A DNA stretch of 31,724 bases from Bacteroidales bacterium (GTDB lineage Bacteria; Bacteroidota; Bacteroidia; Bacteroidales; Muribaculaceae). The stretch is taken from positions 1-31,724 of the forward strand of contig SFLG01000009.1 of the NCBI GenBank assembly GCA_004553485.1, in the 5' to 3' direction. Below, piece after piece: positions 1 to 9,317 of the stretch. The notes below the pieces were generated by a model that saw nothing but the letters and a program-made list of their open reading frames with translations, searched no databases and was not told the origin of the DNA. Made by a program: the position numbers and the translations under genes. Position 1 is the stretch's first letter; each line of letters opens with the position of its first letter.

Positions 1-3
1 GCT

Positions 4-2862
4 TTGAAAAAATCAATCCTATATATCCTGCTGTTGATGATGGCGCCGTTGCTGTGGCAGGGCGCCGAAATTCTGGCCCAACAGGCCCGGAAGGGTATGT
101 TGCGCCCGCCCCGGCGCGTGGCGGACAGCGTGCAGTCGGTCCCCGTGACCGTCTCTGACGCCGTGCGCGACATACCGATGGCAGGGGCCGACAGCCTCGG
201 CGGCATACACCGTGACATCCTCGGCGACAGCCTGTTGTCGGCGATAAGGATTGTCGGCGCCGACACGCTGATCGAGGGCAACCAGGAAATCATCACCGAC
301 ACGCTGGTGGGCAAGCGCCCGTCGCGCATACGCCGTCAGAAGGTGGACCTCGACGCCACGGTGACCTTCTCGTCGGCCGACTCGATGCTGCTGTTCGGAC
401 GCGACTCGGCGTTCATGTACGGCGACTCGAAGGTCGACTACGGCGACTTCAAACTGGCGGCGGCAAACATCGAGGTGGCCCTCGGCTCGGCAAACGTCTA
501 CGCCACCGGCGTGGTCGACTCGGCCGACGAAGTAAAAGGCAAGCCCATCTTCACCCAGGGCGGCACCGAATACGAGGCCGACACGATGCGCTACAACTTC
601 AAAACCTCGAAAGGCCTAATCTACAACGTCATAACCCAGCAGGGCGAAGGCTACCTCAACAGCGGCGTGGCCAAGAAAGGCGCCGACAACACCTACTACT
701 TCCGCGACGGCAAATACACCACCTGCGACGACCACGACCATCCCCACTTCTACTTCCAGCTCACCAAGGGCAAGATGATTCCGGGCAAGAACGTCGTCAC
801 CGGCCCGGCGTACATGGTGCTGGCCGGCCTGCCCCTGCCCATCGCCCTGCCCTTCGGCTACTTCCCCTTCACCGAGGACTACTCGTCGGGCATCATCTTC
901 CCCACCTTCGGCGACGACTACAACCGCGGCTTCTACCTGCGCGACGGCGGTTACTATCTGGCCATCAACGACAACATCGACCTTGCCCTCACTGGTGAGG
1001 TCTACACCAAAGGGTCGTGGGGAATTTCCGCCCAGTCGACCTACGCCAAGCGCTACAAGTACAACGGCTCGTTCAACATCAGCTACCTGAAGACCATCCT
1101 CGGCGACAAAGGCATGCCCGACTACTCCAAGCAGACCAACTTCCAGGTGCTGTGGAGCCACTCGCAGGACGCCAAGGCCAACCCGAGCCTCAGCCTCAGC
1201 GCCAGCGTCAACTTCACCACCTCCGGCTACACGCGCAACGACCTCAACTCGTACTACTCGCCCTCGTTCACCGAGAACACCAAGAGCTCGACCGTCAACC
1301 TGGGCTACCGCTTCCCCAACTCCAAATGGAGCATCAACGCGTCGATGAACGTGTCGCAGCGCACCCAGGACTCCACCCTCAGCGTCTCCTTCCCCAACTT
1401 CAGCATCTCGCTGTCGCAGGTCAGCCCCTTCAAGCGCAAACGTGCCGTCGGCGCCGAAAAATGGTACGAGAAAATTCGCCTGTCCTACCAGGGCCAGTTC
1501 CAGAACTCGCTGACGGCCAAGCAGAACGTCTTCTTTAAGAAAAGCCTCATCAAAGACTGGCGCAACGGCATGCGCCACTCCATCCCCATCTCGGCCACCT
1601 TCAACGTCTTCAACTACATCAACCTCACGCCGTCGGTAAACATCACCGACCGCATGTACACCCAAAAGGTGCGCCGCCAGTGGGACCCCAACGCCTCGGT
1701 CGAGGTCGCCGACACCTCGTACAGCCTCTACAACGTCTACGACTTCAACGCCTCCATCTCGCTCGACACCAAGGTGTACGGCTTCTACAAGCCCCTGCCC
1801 TTCCTCGGCGACAAGGTCAAGATGATACGCCACGTCCTCACGCCCAGCATCTCCTTCTCCGGCGCCCCCGACTTCGGCTCGTCCTTCTTCGGCTACTACG
1901 GCCGCTACTACCGCCCCGGCCGCAACGGCGACATGGAGGAGCACGTCTACTCATACTTCCCCAACGCTCTCTTCGGCGTCCCCGGACGCGGCAAGCAGGG
2001 CTCGCTGTCGGTCTCGCTGGCCAACAACCTCGAGATGAAGGTGAAAAGCGACAACGACTCCATCGGCGAGAAGAAAATCAGCCTCATCGAGAATTTCACC
2101 ATCGGCCAGAGCTACAACTTCGCCGCCGACTCGATGAACTGGTCCAACATCAACACCTCACTGCTGCTGCGCCTCACCAAAGGCTTCAACCTCAACCTGT
2201 CGGCCACCTGGGACGTCTACACCTACGCCCTCAACGAGTACGGCCAGCCCGTGCGCGTCAACATCCCGCGCTGGAAGTGCGGCAAGGGCCTGGGACGCCT
2301 GTCGTCGACCGGCACGTCCTTCTCGTACACCTTCAACAACGACACCTTCAGGCGTAAAAAGAAAAACGACAACAACAACGGCGGCCAGGGCAACAACCGC
2401 AGCACGGGACAGACCGGACTGCAGCAGATCGACCCCGGCGACCTCGACGACGAGCAGTCGAGCGAGGAGACGGTGCTCGGCAGCGACGGCTACATGCCCT
2501 GGAGCGTACCATGGAGCCTCACCATCAACTACTCAATCGGTTACGGTTATGGCGACTTCAACTACCAGAAGATGGAGTACAACGGGCGCATCACCCAGAA
2601 CCTCAGCTTCAGCGGCAACATCCGCCCCACCAAGAACTGGTCGTTCAACTTCACCGCCTCGTACAACTTCGACACCAAGAAGCTGGCCTACATGAACTGC
2701 AACATCACGCGCGACCTGCACTGCTTCTCGATGCGCGCCAGCTTCGTCCCCGTCGGCCCCTACAAGAGCTACAACTTCTCCATCGCCGTCAAGTCGTCCA
2801 TGCTCTCCGACCTGAAGTACGACAAGCGCTCCTCAATGAGCAACGGCGTAACCTGGTACTGA
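4..2862 (+). CDS. lptD: LPS-assembly outer-membrane protein LptD (OstA family)
   Basis: A 952-aa protein with a signal peptide (KKS, then a hydrophobic run, likely cleaved near residues 25-26). An OstA/LptA-like beta-jellyroll region follows at about residues 115-270 (stretches such as YEADTMRYNFKTSKG and NTYYFRDGKYTTC). The rest is a long beta-barrel of alternating aromatic and polar strands, with the barrel-entry signature GLPLPIALPFGYFPF near residue 280. The family inserts lipopolysaccharide into the outer leaflet of the outer membrane. A hydrophilic Asn/Gln/Asp-rich loop (about residues 785-825, with NDNNNGGQGNN) lies within the barrel region and is probably exposed. The frame begins with TTG at base 4, so the start could be TTG or could lie upstream of the window. 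The family assignment rests on remembered Bacteroidota LptD sequences. The barrel ends in an aromatic residue (WY), as outer-membrane proteins usually do. Confidence 0.88.
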   Translation: MKKSILYILLLMMAPLLWQGAEILAQQARKGMLRPPRRVADSVQSVPVTVSDAVRDIPMAGADSLGGIHRDILGDSLLSAIRIVGADTLIEGNQEIITDTLVGKRPSRIRRQKVDLDATVTFSSADSMLLFGRDSAFMYGDSKVDYGDFKLAAANIEVALGSANVYATGVVDSADEVKGKPIFTQGGTEYEADTMRYNFKTSKGLIYNVITQQGEGYLNSGVAKKGADNTYYFRDGKYTTCDDHDHPHFYFQLTKGKMIPGKNVVTGPAYMVLAGLPLPIALPFGYFPFTEDYSSGIIFPTFGDDYNRGFYLRDGGYYLAINDNIDLALTGEVYTKGSWGISAQSTYAKRYKYNGSFNISYLKTILGDKGMPDYSKQTNFQVLWSHSQDAKANPSLSLSASVNFTTSGYTRNDLNSYYSPSFTENTKSSTVNLGYRFPNSKWSINASMNVSQRTQDSTLSVSFPNFSISLSQVSPFKRKRAVGAEKWYEKIRLSYQGQFQNSLTAKQNVFFKKSLIKDWRNGMRHSIPISATFNVFNYINLTPSVNITDRMYTQKVRRQWDPNASVEVADTSYSLYNVYDFNASISLDTKVYGFYKPLPFLGDKVKMIRHVLTPSISFSGAPDFGSSFFGYYGRYYRPGRNGDMEEHVYSYFPNALFGVPGRGKQGSLSVSLANNLEMKVKSDNDSIGEKKISLIENFTIGQSYNFAADSMNWSNINTSLLLRLTKGFNLNLSATWDVYTYALNEYGQPVRVNIPRWKCGKGLGRLSSTGTSFSYTFNNDTFRRKKKNDNNNGGQGNNRSTGQTGLQQIDPGDLDDEQSSEETVLGSDGYMPWSVPWSLTINYSIGYGYGDFNYQKMEYNGRITQNLSFSGNIRPTKNWSFNFTASYNFDTKKLAYMNCNITRDLHCFSMRASFVPVGPYKSYNFSIAVKSSMLSDLKYDKRSSMSNGVTWY

Positions 2863-2951
2863 GCCCGGCCCCAACCGGCCCCCAACTGCGCCCCGCCCCA
2901 GCCCCCGCCCGGCTCACGGCCAACAGCAGCGGCCCTCGGTTAACAGCCACC

Positions 2952-2977
2952 GTTATCGGTCGAGCTCGACCGATAAC
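2952..2977 (+). repeat. Interspersed 26-bp palindrome, copy 1 (forward)
   Basis: A perfect palindrome: half-site GTTATCGGTCGAG followed immediately by its reverse complement, with SacI-type GAGCTC at the centre. The flanks ACC (left) and AGT (right) extend the pairing to 32 bp with one C/A mismatch and give the element a direction. As RNA it could form an 11-bp stem with an AGCU loop, but no U-tract follows. It lies between two + strand genes, 90 bp after the lptD stop. Confidence 0.97.
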
Positions 2978-3095
2978 AGTAACGCCCCCTGCCCAGCCGG
3001 CCCCCGCCTCGCCGGTAACCGCCCCTTTCCTCGCCGGCCCGGCCCGCCCGGCTCACGCGCACCCGCGCGTACGCGCGTTAAATTATTGTGTGAAG

Positions 3096-3127
3096 TTTGG
3101 CAAAATCACATTTTTTCCGTAATTTTG
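3096..3127 (+). promoter_or_regulatory. gyrB promoter, Bacteroidota type
   Basis: TTTG at 3096-3099 and TAATTTTG at 3120-3127 match the Bacteroidota -33 (TTTG) and -7 (TAnnTTTG) elements exactly, with a 20-bp spacer inside the known 19-21 range. Transcription would start near 3134, giving a leader of about 70 nt before the gyrB ATG. Confidence 0.85.
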
Positions 3128-3202
3128 TAAACGGAAAAAGTGGTTTTCGACCGCCGCTCCAACTACACACGCTAAAAAACTGAACAAGACTGAAAAAATA
3201 CT

Positions 3203-5149
3203 ATGTCAGAAGAAGATATGAAGCAAGCCGAAGAGGCTTACAGCGCCAGTAACATCACCGTCCTCGAAGGCCTCGAGGCAGTGCGCAAGCGCCCCGCAAT
3301 GTACATCGGCGACATCTCCGAACGCGGCCTGCACCACCTCGTTTACGAAGTCGTCGACAACTCCATCGACGAAGCCCTCGCCGGCTACGCCTCGCACATC
3401 GAGGTGACAATCAACGAAGACAACTCGATAACCGTCACCGACAACGGCCGCGGCATCCCCGTCGACATGCACGAGAAAGAGCACAAGAGCGCCCTCGAGG
3501 TCGTGCTCACCGTCCTCCACGCCGGCGGCAAATTCGACAAAGGCTCGTACAAAGTCTCCGGCGGCCTCCACGGCGTGGGCGTGTCGTGCGTCAACGCCCT
3601 GTCGACCTACCTGCGCGCCGAAGTGCGCCGCAACGGCAACATCTACATGCAGGAGTACAGCTGCGGCAAGCCCACCAGCGAGCTCAAAGTGATTGGCACA
3701 ACCGACAGCACCGGCACAACCGTCACCTTCAAGCCCGACGGCTCTATCTTCACCGAGACAGTATACGACTACGACACGCTGGCAAAACGCCTGCGCGACC
3801 TGGCCTTCCTCAACGCCGGCATCAGCCTGTCGCTCACCGACCGACGCGTCACCGACAGCGAGGGCAACTACAAGACCGACACCTTCTACTCGGCCCAGGG
3901 CCTGCGCGAGTTCGTCCAGTACATCGACTCCAACAAGACCAGCCTCATCAACGACGTCATCGACCTGCGCACCGAGCGCAACGGCGTGCCCATCGAGGTT
4001 GCCCTGACCTACAACGAGACCTTCAACGAGAGCATCTTCAGCTTCGTCAACAACATCAACACCATCGAGGGCGGCACACACCTCGCCGGCTTCCGCCGCG
4101 GCCTCACCACCACCCTCAAAAAGTACGCCGAGAGCAACAACCTGCTCAAGAACGCCAAGGTCGAAATCTCCGGCGACGACTTCCGCCAGGGCCTCACCGC
4201 CGTCATCTCGGTAAAAGTGATGGAGCCGCAGTTCGAGGGCCAGACCAAGACCAAGCTCGGCAACAGCGAGGTCGCCGGTGCCGTCAGCGCCGCCGTCAGC
4301 GAGACCCTCGCCAACTACCTCGAAGAGCATCCCGTCGAGGCCAAAGCCATCGTCAGCAAGGTGATAGTGGCCGCACAGGCCCGCCAGGCCGCCTACAAGG
4401 CCCGCCAGCAGGTGCTGCGCAAGAGCCCCCTCTCGGGAGGCGGCCTCCCCGGCAAACTCAGCGACTGCTCGAGCCGCACGGCCGAAGACTGCGAGATCTT
4501 CATCGTCGAGGGTGACTCGGCAGGCGGTACAGCCGTCGACGCTCGCGACCGCAAGTTCCAGGCCATCCTGCCCCTCCGCGGCAAAATCCTCAACGTCGAA
4601 AAGGCTATGGAGCACAAAGTCCTTGACAATGAGGAAATCAACAACATGTTCCGCGCCCTGCGCGTGACCATCGGCACCGAAGAAGACCAAAAAGCCGCCA
4701 ACATCTCCAAGCTGGCCTACCACAAGATCATCATCATGACCGATGCCGATGTCGACGGCGCGCACATCGCCACACTATTGATGACATTCTTCTTCCGCAT
4801 GATGCGCCCCATCATCGAAAACGGATACCTCTACCTGGCCACCCCGCCCCTCTACAAGTGCAAGATGGGCAAGGTCGAGGAATATTGCTGGAACGACCAG
4901 CAGGTACGCCAGTTCATGGACAAGTACGGCGAAAAGACCAACGTACAGCGATTTAAAGGTCTCGGTGAGATGGACGCCAAAGAGCTTCGCGAGACGACAA
5001 TGGGCCCCGGACACCGAATGCTAAAGCAGGTCAATATCTCGGACGCCGCCGAAGCCGACCGCATATTCTCGCTGCTCATGGGCGAAGAGGTCGCACCACG
5101 ACGCGACTTCATCGAGGCCAACGCCAACTACGCCAACATCGACGCCTGA
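3203..5149 (+). CDS. gyrB: DNA gyrase subunit B
   Basis: A 648-aa protein, the usual length for the compact Bacteroidota GyrB. It is the ATPase subunit of the A2B2 gyrase that introduces negative supercoils. The N-terminal GHKL ATPase domain shows VDNSIDEA, DNGRGIPV, GGKF and GGLHGVG (about residue 119). The transducer region follows. The TOPRIM domain has EGDSAGG (about 436-442), PLRGKILNVEKA and DADVDG (about 514-519), which supply the acidic metal-binding residues. QRFKGLGEM near the end is the classic GyrB tail motif. The ATG at 3203 fits the promoter at 3096-3127. The gene stands alone between two palindromes, with its own promoter, so it is probably transcribed by itself. The closest alternative, ParE, is less likely because of the gyrase-type QRFKGLGEM and TTMGP run. 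Confidence 0.97.
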   Translation: MSEEDMKQAEEAYSASNITVLEGLEAVRKRPAMYIGDISERGLHHLVYEVVDNSIDEALAGYASHIEVTINEDNSITVTDNGRGIPVDMHEKEHKSALEVVLTVLHAGGKFDKGSYKVSGGLHGVGVSCVNALSTYLRAEVRRNGNIYMQEYSCGKPTSELKVIGTTDSTGTTVTFKPDGSIFTETVYDYDTLAKRLRDLAFLNAGISLSLTDRRVTDSEGNYKTDTFYSAQGLREFVQYIDSNKTSLINDVIDLRTERNGVPIEVALTYNETFNESIFSFVNNINTIEGGTHLAGFRRGLTTTLKKYAESNNLLKNAKVEISGDDFRQGLTAVISVKVMEPQFEGQTKTKLGNSEVAGAVSAAVSETLANYLEEHPVEAKAIVSKVIVAAQARQAAYKARQQVLRKSPLSGGGLPGKLSDCSSRTAEDCEIFIVEGDSAGGTAVDARDRKFQAILPLRGKILNVEKAMEHKVLDNEEINNMFRALRVTIGTEEDQKAANISKLAYHKIIIMTDADVDGAHIATLLMTFFFRMMRPIIENGYLYLATPPLYKCKMGKVEEYCWNDQQVRQFMDKYGEKTNVQRFKGLGEMDAKELRETTMGPGHRMLKQVNISDAAEADRIFSLLMGEEVAPRRDFIEANANYANIDA

Positions 5150-5227
5150 CACCCGCGGCCGGAGATGCTCCCCAGCATCCCGGCCGCCGGCTTAATAGCT
5201 CCCCAACCGGCCCCACGGGTGTACACT

Positions 5228-5253
5228 GTTATCGGTCGAGCTCGACCGATAAC
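5228..5253 (-). repeat. Interspersed 26-bp palindrome, copy 2 (reverse)
   Basis: The 26-bp core is identical to copy 1. The flanks are ACT (left) and GGT (right), the exact reverse complement of copy 1's ACC/AGT, so this copy is inverted relative to copy 1. The neighbouring genes gyrB and rnr are both on the + strand, so element orientation does not follow transcription. Confidence 0.97.
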
Positions 5254-5259
5254 GGTGCC

Positions 5260-5305
5260 GGCCCCAAAGGCCAGCTCCCCCTGGCCCCAAAGGCCCGCTC
5301 CCCCC
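5260..5305 (+). repeat. Two 23-bp C-rich tandem repeats beside palindrome copy 2
   Basis: Two adjacent 23-bp units (5260-5282 and 5283-5305) both begin GGCCCCAAAGGCC and continue with a GCTCCCCC-like run. They differ at two positions. A run of nine C follows at 5300-5308. The C tracts at 5277-5313 have spacers of 1-5 bases, a G-quadruplex pattern on the - strand. Confidence 0.8.
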
Positions 5306-5389
5306 CCCGCCCCACAGGCCAACCGGCCCGGGCGGCGAACACAAGGCGGGGCACGTTTGTTTTAATTACTAACTAACATCCAAAACATT

Positions 5390-7636
5390 ATGGCAAAAAA
5401 AGACGCTGCGGCAACAAAAGTGTCGCCCAGACAGACAAAGACCATCCGTTTCTTAGTGGACGACTTCGTTGCCAAGCAGCAGAACAACACATACAACTAC
5501 CGGCAGGTGTCGCACGCCCTGGGCATCGGCATCCCCGCCCAGCAACGCGCCGTGGCACTGTACCTGGCCGAGCTGGCTTTTGACGGCGACCTCATCGAGG
5601 TGGCACCCGGAAAATACAAAAGCCCCCAGCGCAATGTCATCGCCACCGGCACCTTCGTGCGCCGCAACAACGGCAAAAACGCCGTCGTCACCGACCAGGA
5701 CGGCGAGACGATAATGGTGCCCGAGCGCAACTCCATGCACGCCCTCAACGGCGACAAGGTGGCCATCACCGTCGCCGCCCGCCGCAAAGGCGTGGAGCCC
5801 GAGGCCGTCGTCACCGAAATCATCGAGGAAAATCCCCAGACCTTCATCGGCACCATCAGCCTCCAGCAACAGTTTGGCGTACTGCACACCGACTCCAAGT
5901 TCCTCGCCACCGACATCATCATCCCCCGCAAGCACCTCAAAGGCGCCAAGAACGGCGACAAAGCCGTCGTGCGCATAACAGACTGGCCCCAGGACCGACA
6001 GTCGCCCTTCGGCCGGGTCGAGGACGTGCTCGGCCGCGAAGGCGACAACAACACCGAGATGCACGCCATCCTTGCCGAATACGGCCTGCCCTACAAATAT
6101 CCGCAGAACGTCGAAAAGGCCGCCGACCGCATCGACGCCGGCATCACCCCCGAAGAGGTGGCGCGACGCATCGACATGCGCGACGTCACCACCTTCACCA
6201 TCGACCCCCGCGACGCCAAGGACTTTGACGACGCCCTGTCGCTGCGCCCCCTCAAGAACGGCAACTACGAAGTCGGCGTACACATCGCCGACGTCACCCA
6301 CTACGTGCGTCCCGAGTCGATAATCGACCGCGAGGCCCAGCAGCGCGCGACGTCCGTCTACCTCGTCGACCGCACCATCCCGATGCTGCCCGAGCGCCTC
6401 TCCAACGGCATCTGCTCGCTTCGTCCCGACGAGGACAAGCTGACCTTCAGCGTCCTGTTCGAGATGACACCCGCCGGAAAGGTCGTGAAGAGCAAAATCG
6501 CCCGCACCGTCACCCGCTCCAACCGCCGCTTCACCTACGAAGAGGCCCAGGAGCGCATCGAGACCGGCAAAGGCGATTACGCCGACGAAATCCTCATCCT
6601 CGACCGCATGGCAAAGGCCCTGCGCAAAGAGCGCTACGAGCACGGCTCGGTAGAGTTCGACCGCATGGAAGTCCGCTTCGAGATAGACGAAAACGGACAC
6701 CCCGTCGACGTCTACTTCAAGGAGAGCAAAGACGCCAACAAGCTCATCGAAGAGTTTATGCTGCTGGCCAACAAGACCGTAGCCTCGTTCGTGGGCAAGC
6801 CCGCCGGCAACAAGAAGCCCAAAGCCTTCGTCTACCGCGTCCACGACCAGCCCGACCCCGGCAAGCTGGCCGACCTGGCCGCCCTGTCGCGCACCTTCGG
6901 CTACAAAATCAAAGCCAGCGGCTCGGCCGGCGAGGTCAACCGCTCGCTCAACCGCATGCTCGCCGACGTCAAGGGCAAGGGCGAGGAGAATTTCCTCTCC
7001 ACCCTGGCCATCCGCTCGATGGCCAAAGCCGTCTACTCCACCGACAACATCGGCCACTACGGCCTTGGTTTTGACTACTATACCCACTTCACCTCGCCCA
7101 TCCGCCGCTATCCCGACATGATAGTGCACCGCCTGCTCGAACGCTACCTCAATTCGGGCCGCTCGGCAAACGTCGAAAAGCTCGAGGAGCAGTGCAAACA
7201 TTCGTCCGAAATGGAATTACTGGCCGCCACCGCCGAGCGCTCGTCAATAAAATACAAACAGGTAGAGTACATGGCCGACCACCTCGGCGAAGTGTACGAC
7301 GGCGTCATCTCCGGCGTCACCGAATGGGGCCTGTATGTCGAAATCAACGACAACAAGTGCGAGGGCCTTGTGCCCATGCGCGACCTTGCCGACGACTACT
7401 ACGACTTCGACGAGAAAAACTATTGCCTTGTGGGACGCCGCCACAACAACCGCTACCGCCTCGGCGACGCCGTCAAGGTCCAGGTTGCCCGCGCCGCCCT
7501 CGACCGGCGCCAGCTCGACTTCGTCATCGTCGACGAGAAGAACCCGCCGCGCACCCTCGCCACCCTCGGCCCCCAGCAGGCTCCGTCCGACCGCCAGGGC
7601 AAAAAAGGCAAACAGAAAACCCGTTCGCGCCGATGA
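5390..7636 (+). CDS. rnr: Ribonuclease R (3'-5' exoribonuclease)
   Basis: A 748-aa RNase II/R family enzyme that degrades structured RNA from the 3' end. An N-terminal winged-helix-like region (about 10-75: RQTKTIRFLVDDFV, YRQVSHALG) precedes two cold-shock OB domains. The RNB catalytic domain carries DPRDAKDFDDA from residue 272, the Asp cluster that binds the catalytic metals, plus HIADVTHYV and LPERLSNGICSL. An S1 RNA-binding domain follows at about 630-720 (GVISGVTEWGLYVEI, EGLVPMRDL). The tail is basic (KKGKQKTRSRR), as in RNase R and unlike the shorter RNase II. The ATG at 5390 precedes a Lys-rich start. The stop overlaps the folB start by 4 nt (ATGA), indicating translational coupling. 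No clear TAnnTTTG box was found in the 240-bp upstream spacer. Confidence 0.95.
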   Translation: MAKKDAAATKVSPRQTKTIRFLVDDFVAKQQNNTYNYRQVSHALGIGIPAQQRAVALYLAELAFDGDLIEVAPGKYKSPQRNVIATGTFVRRNNGKNAVVTDQDGETIMVPERNSMHALNGDKVAITVAARRKGVEPEAVVTEIIEENPQTFIGTISLQQQFGVLHTDSKFLATDIIIPRKHLKGAKNGDKAVVRITDWPQDRQSPFGRVEDVLGREGDNNTEMHAILAEYGLPYKYPQNVEKAADRIDAGITPEEVARRIDMRDVTTFTIDPRDAKDFDDALSLRPLKNGNYEVGVHIADVTHYVRPESIIDREAQQRATSVYLVDRTIPMLPERLSNGICSLRPDEDKLTFSVLFEMTPAGKVVKSKIARTVTRSNRRFTYEEAQERIETGKGDYADEILILDRMAKALRKERYEHGSVEFDRMEVRFEIDENGHPVDVYFKESKDANKLIEEFMLLANKTVASFVGKPAGNKKPKAFVYRVHDQPDPGKLADLAALSRTFGYKIKASGSAGEVNRSLNRMLADVKGKGEENFLSTLAIRSMAKAVYSTDNIGHYGLGFDYYTHFTSPIRRYPDMIVHRLLERYLNSGRSANVEKLEEQCKHSSEMELLAATAERSSIKYKQVEYMADHLGEVYDGVISGVTEWGLYVEINDNKCEGLVPMRDLADDYYDFDEKNYCLVGRRHNNRYRLGDAVKVQVARAALDRRQLDFVIVDEKNPPRTLATLGPQQAPSDRQGKKGKQKTRSRR

Positions 7637-8001
7637 AAATCACGCAGCCATACATCACCCTTGACCGGCTCCACTTCTTTGCCCGTCACGGCGTTATGGA
7701 GCAGGAGCGCACCGTCGGCAACGAGTTCGAGGTTTCGGCCACCCTCGCCTACGACGCCTCACGCGCCATCGACAGCGACGACGTCGCCGACGCCGTCAGC
7801 TATGCCGACGCCGTGACGATAATCTCCCGCGAGATGTTGCAGCCCTCGGCCCTGCTCGAACACGTCGCCGGACGCATCGCCCGTGCCCTGCTCGACGGCC
7901 TTCCCGCCCTCAGCGGCGGCACCGTCACCGTCACCAAGCTGCACCCGCCCATCCCCGGGCAGGCCGTATCGGCCTCGTTCACCGTCGCCTTCACAAGATA
8001 A
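7633..8001 (+). CDS. folB: Dihydroneopterin aldolase
   Basis: A 122-aa protein of typical FolB length. It converts 7,8-dihydroneopterin to 6-hydroxymethyl-dihydropterin and glycolaldehyde in folate synthesis, and family members work as cytosolic octamers. Seen: ITLDRLHFFARHGVMEQE near the N-terminus, with the conserved acidic residues at E23/E25; YADAV at about 57-61; and TKLHPPIPG, with K102 as the expected catalytic lysine. The chosen start is the ATG at 7633, which overlaps the rnr stop. Earlier in-frame starts would run through the rnr coding region and add a non-homologous Arg/Pro-rich extension. The gene ends 20 bp before a strong terminator hairpin. Confidence 0.92.
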   Translation: MKITQPYITLDRLHFFARHGVMEQERTVGNEFEVSATLAYDASRAIDSDDVADAVSYADAVTIISREMLQPSALLEHVAGRIARALLDGLPALSGGTVTVTKLHPPIPGQAVSASFTVAFTR

Positions 8002-8021
8002 TCCCGTCACACCCCAAAACA

Positions 8022-8061
8022 GCCGGGGACGCATCGCAAAAGATGCGTCCCCGGCCGTTTT
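8022..8061. terminator. Bidirectional intrinsic terminator between folB and GT2 gene
   Basis: A perfect 14-bp stem (8022-8035 with 8042-8055; left arm GCCGGGGACGCATC) and a 6-nt loop, GCAAAA. TTTT follows on the + strand at 8058-8061. AAAA precedes the stem at 8016-8019, which gives a U-tract for the - strand. It lies between convergent genes and can end both transcripts. Confidence 0.9.
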
Positions 8062-8081
8062 ATATCCTAATTTACAGTTTA

Positions 8082-9317
8082 TTAGCGCGAATAGGTGTAG
8101 TTGCGCGAGTGACCCATACGGCAACGCACCTTGAAGATGAGCGCGCGCACGGGACGAGTCAGCATCAGCCACGGCAGCGTCAGCATCATGCGCGGACCGC
8201 CGAGAGCACGGATGGCGCGGCGCCACCACACCACATCGTAGATTATCATAAACAGCACCAACAGCGCCGACGCACCGGCAACGATGACGTTGGGCCACGC
8301 CAGCACCGAAGCCACGGCAAACAGCGCCACGGCGGCGAATACCGAAAACGAGCCCAGGTTAAGCATCACCGACCCGCGACGGGGGACAAAGCGCGACGTA
8401 AAGGCGTGCGACTTGCGCGCAGTACGCATCTGCGCGCGCATATCGTAGCAGTCGCGCATAATCTGCGTCTGCTCAGACAGCTCGACGGCCGTGTTGTCGC
8501 CGTTGGTGATTTCGTTGACGAAAATATCGTCCACACCCTCGCGCAGGTTGAGCGCGCTCGAGAAGCCCTTGTTGTCGAAGAACACCTTGCGGCGGAAGGC
8601 CAGGTTTGACTCGCTGCCCCGGTAAGGACGTCCGCTCAGCGCCTCGCTTATCCACGCCACCGACTCCTCGGTGAGGTTGAAGGCGCGGTGACGACGGCCA
8701 AAGCCCTTGTCCTGCAACAGGTTGGGTGTAGAATATCCCAGTACCACCTCGACACTCGGGTCGACAAAAGGCAGCGTTATCCGCGACAGCCATTTGGGCG
8801 AGGGGATGACGGCATCGGCGCTCAACAGCACCACTATCGGGTTGCGAGCGGCCTTGACGCCAAGCGTCACCGCCAGCTTCTTCGAGCTGACATTCAGGCC
8901 GTCGTTAGGCGTGAAGGTGAGGTAAAGGTTGTCGAATGTCCCGTTAAGTGCCTCGACCACCTCCGTCGTCTCGTCAGACGAGCCCTCGTTTACCACAATC
9001 ACCTCAAAACCGGGCGAATACTCCTGCCCCATCAGGTCGGGCAGCAGCCGCGCCAGCGTCTCGCCGTCGTTGAACGAGCGCACCACCACCGACACCGGCT
9101 GGCCGCAGTTTACCGGGCGCCGCTCGACGGGATTCTCGGTGTCGATAACGGTTTCGGCGTCAATACCGGCGTCAACAGTGTCGCGGCGGACGGCACGGGC
9201 CACGCGGCGCGCCATCCCGCCATAGACAAAGACAGCCCACAGCAGGCACAGCATCCCAAGGCCAAACAGCAGCCAGACCTCGTGGGAGATATGCAGGTCA
9301 ATTATCAAATTATTCAT
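8082..9317 (-). CDS. Membrane-anchored family 2 glycosyltransferase
   Basis: A 411-aa protein. One N-terminal membrane segment (about 14-33) is followed by a GT-A fold domain: PVSVVVRSFNDGETL (start of the GT2 domain), VIVVNEGSSDETTEVV, LLSADAVIPSPKWL (the D-x-D region, here SADA) and GVDDIFVNEI (the acidic catalytic-base region). Two more hydrophobic segments follow near the C-terminus. Known relatives transfer sugars to lipid-linked or growing glycans on the inner face of the cytoplasmic membrane. An upstream ATG at 9386 is in frame, but it lies only about 12 bases from the - strand -7 box. The start at 9317 (MNNLIIDLH) leaves a plausible leader of about 75 nt. The gene diverges from the polysaccharide-export operon. 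Its donor and acceptor sugars cannot be read from the sequence. Confidence 0.87.
   Translation of the reverse strand: MNNLIIDLHISHEVWLLFGLGMLCLLWAVFVYGGMARRVARAVRRDTVDAGIDAETVIDTENPVERRPVNCGQPVSVVVRSFNDGETLARLLPDLMGQEYSPGFEVIVVNEGSSDETTEVVEALNGTFDNLYLTFTPNDGLNVSSKKLAVTLGVKAARNPIVVLLSADAVIPSPKWLSRITLPFVDPSVEVVLGYSTPNLLQDKGFGRRHRAFNLTEESVAWISEALSGRPYRGSESNLAFRRKVFFDNKGFSSALNLREGVDDIFVNEITNGDNTAVELSEQTQIMRDCYDMRAQMRTARKSHAFTSRFVPRRGSVMLNLGSFSVFAAVALFAVASVLAWPNVIVAGASALLVLFMIIYDVVWWRRAIRALGGPRMMLTLPWLMLTRPVRALIFKVRCRMGHSRNYTYSR

Larger units (their letters stand above)
2863..3202. other. Intergenic region lptD-gyrB (340 bp)
   Basis: No gene is supported here. The first 90 bases are C-rich on the + strand. 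Tracts of C at 2869-2910 (CCCC, CCCCC, CCCC, CCCC, CCCCC, separated by 1-7 bases) form a G-quadruplex pattern on the - strand. Palindrome copy 1 follows at 2952-2977, then more GC-rich spacer. From about 3078 the sequence becomes AT-rich and carries the gyrB promoter. Confidence 0.85.

Noticed and set aside
2949..2980. Palindrome copy 1 as the lptD intrinsic terminator
   Set aside because: The hairpin is strong, but no T-run follows (AGTAACGCC), unlike the true terminators at 8022, 23904 and 26587.
616..7201. Long - strand open frames opposite lptD, gyrB and rnr (442, 519 and 582 codons)
   Set aside because: They are mirror frames of GC-rich coding sequence, rich in Val, Gly, Ala, Asp and Glu with no recognisable domain, and lie opposite clear genes.
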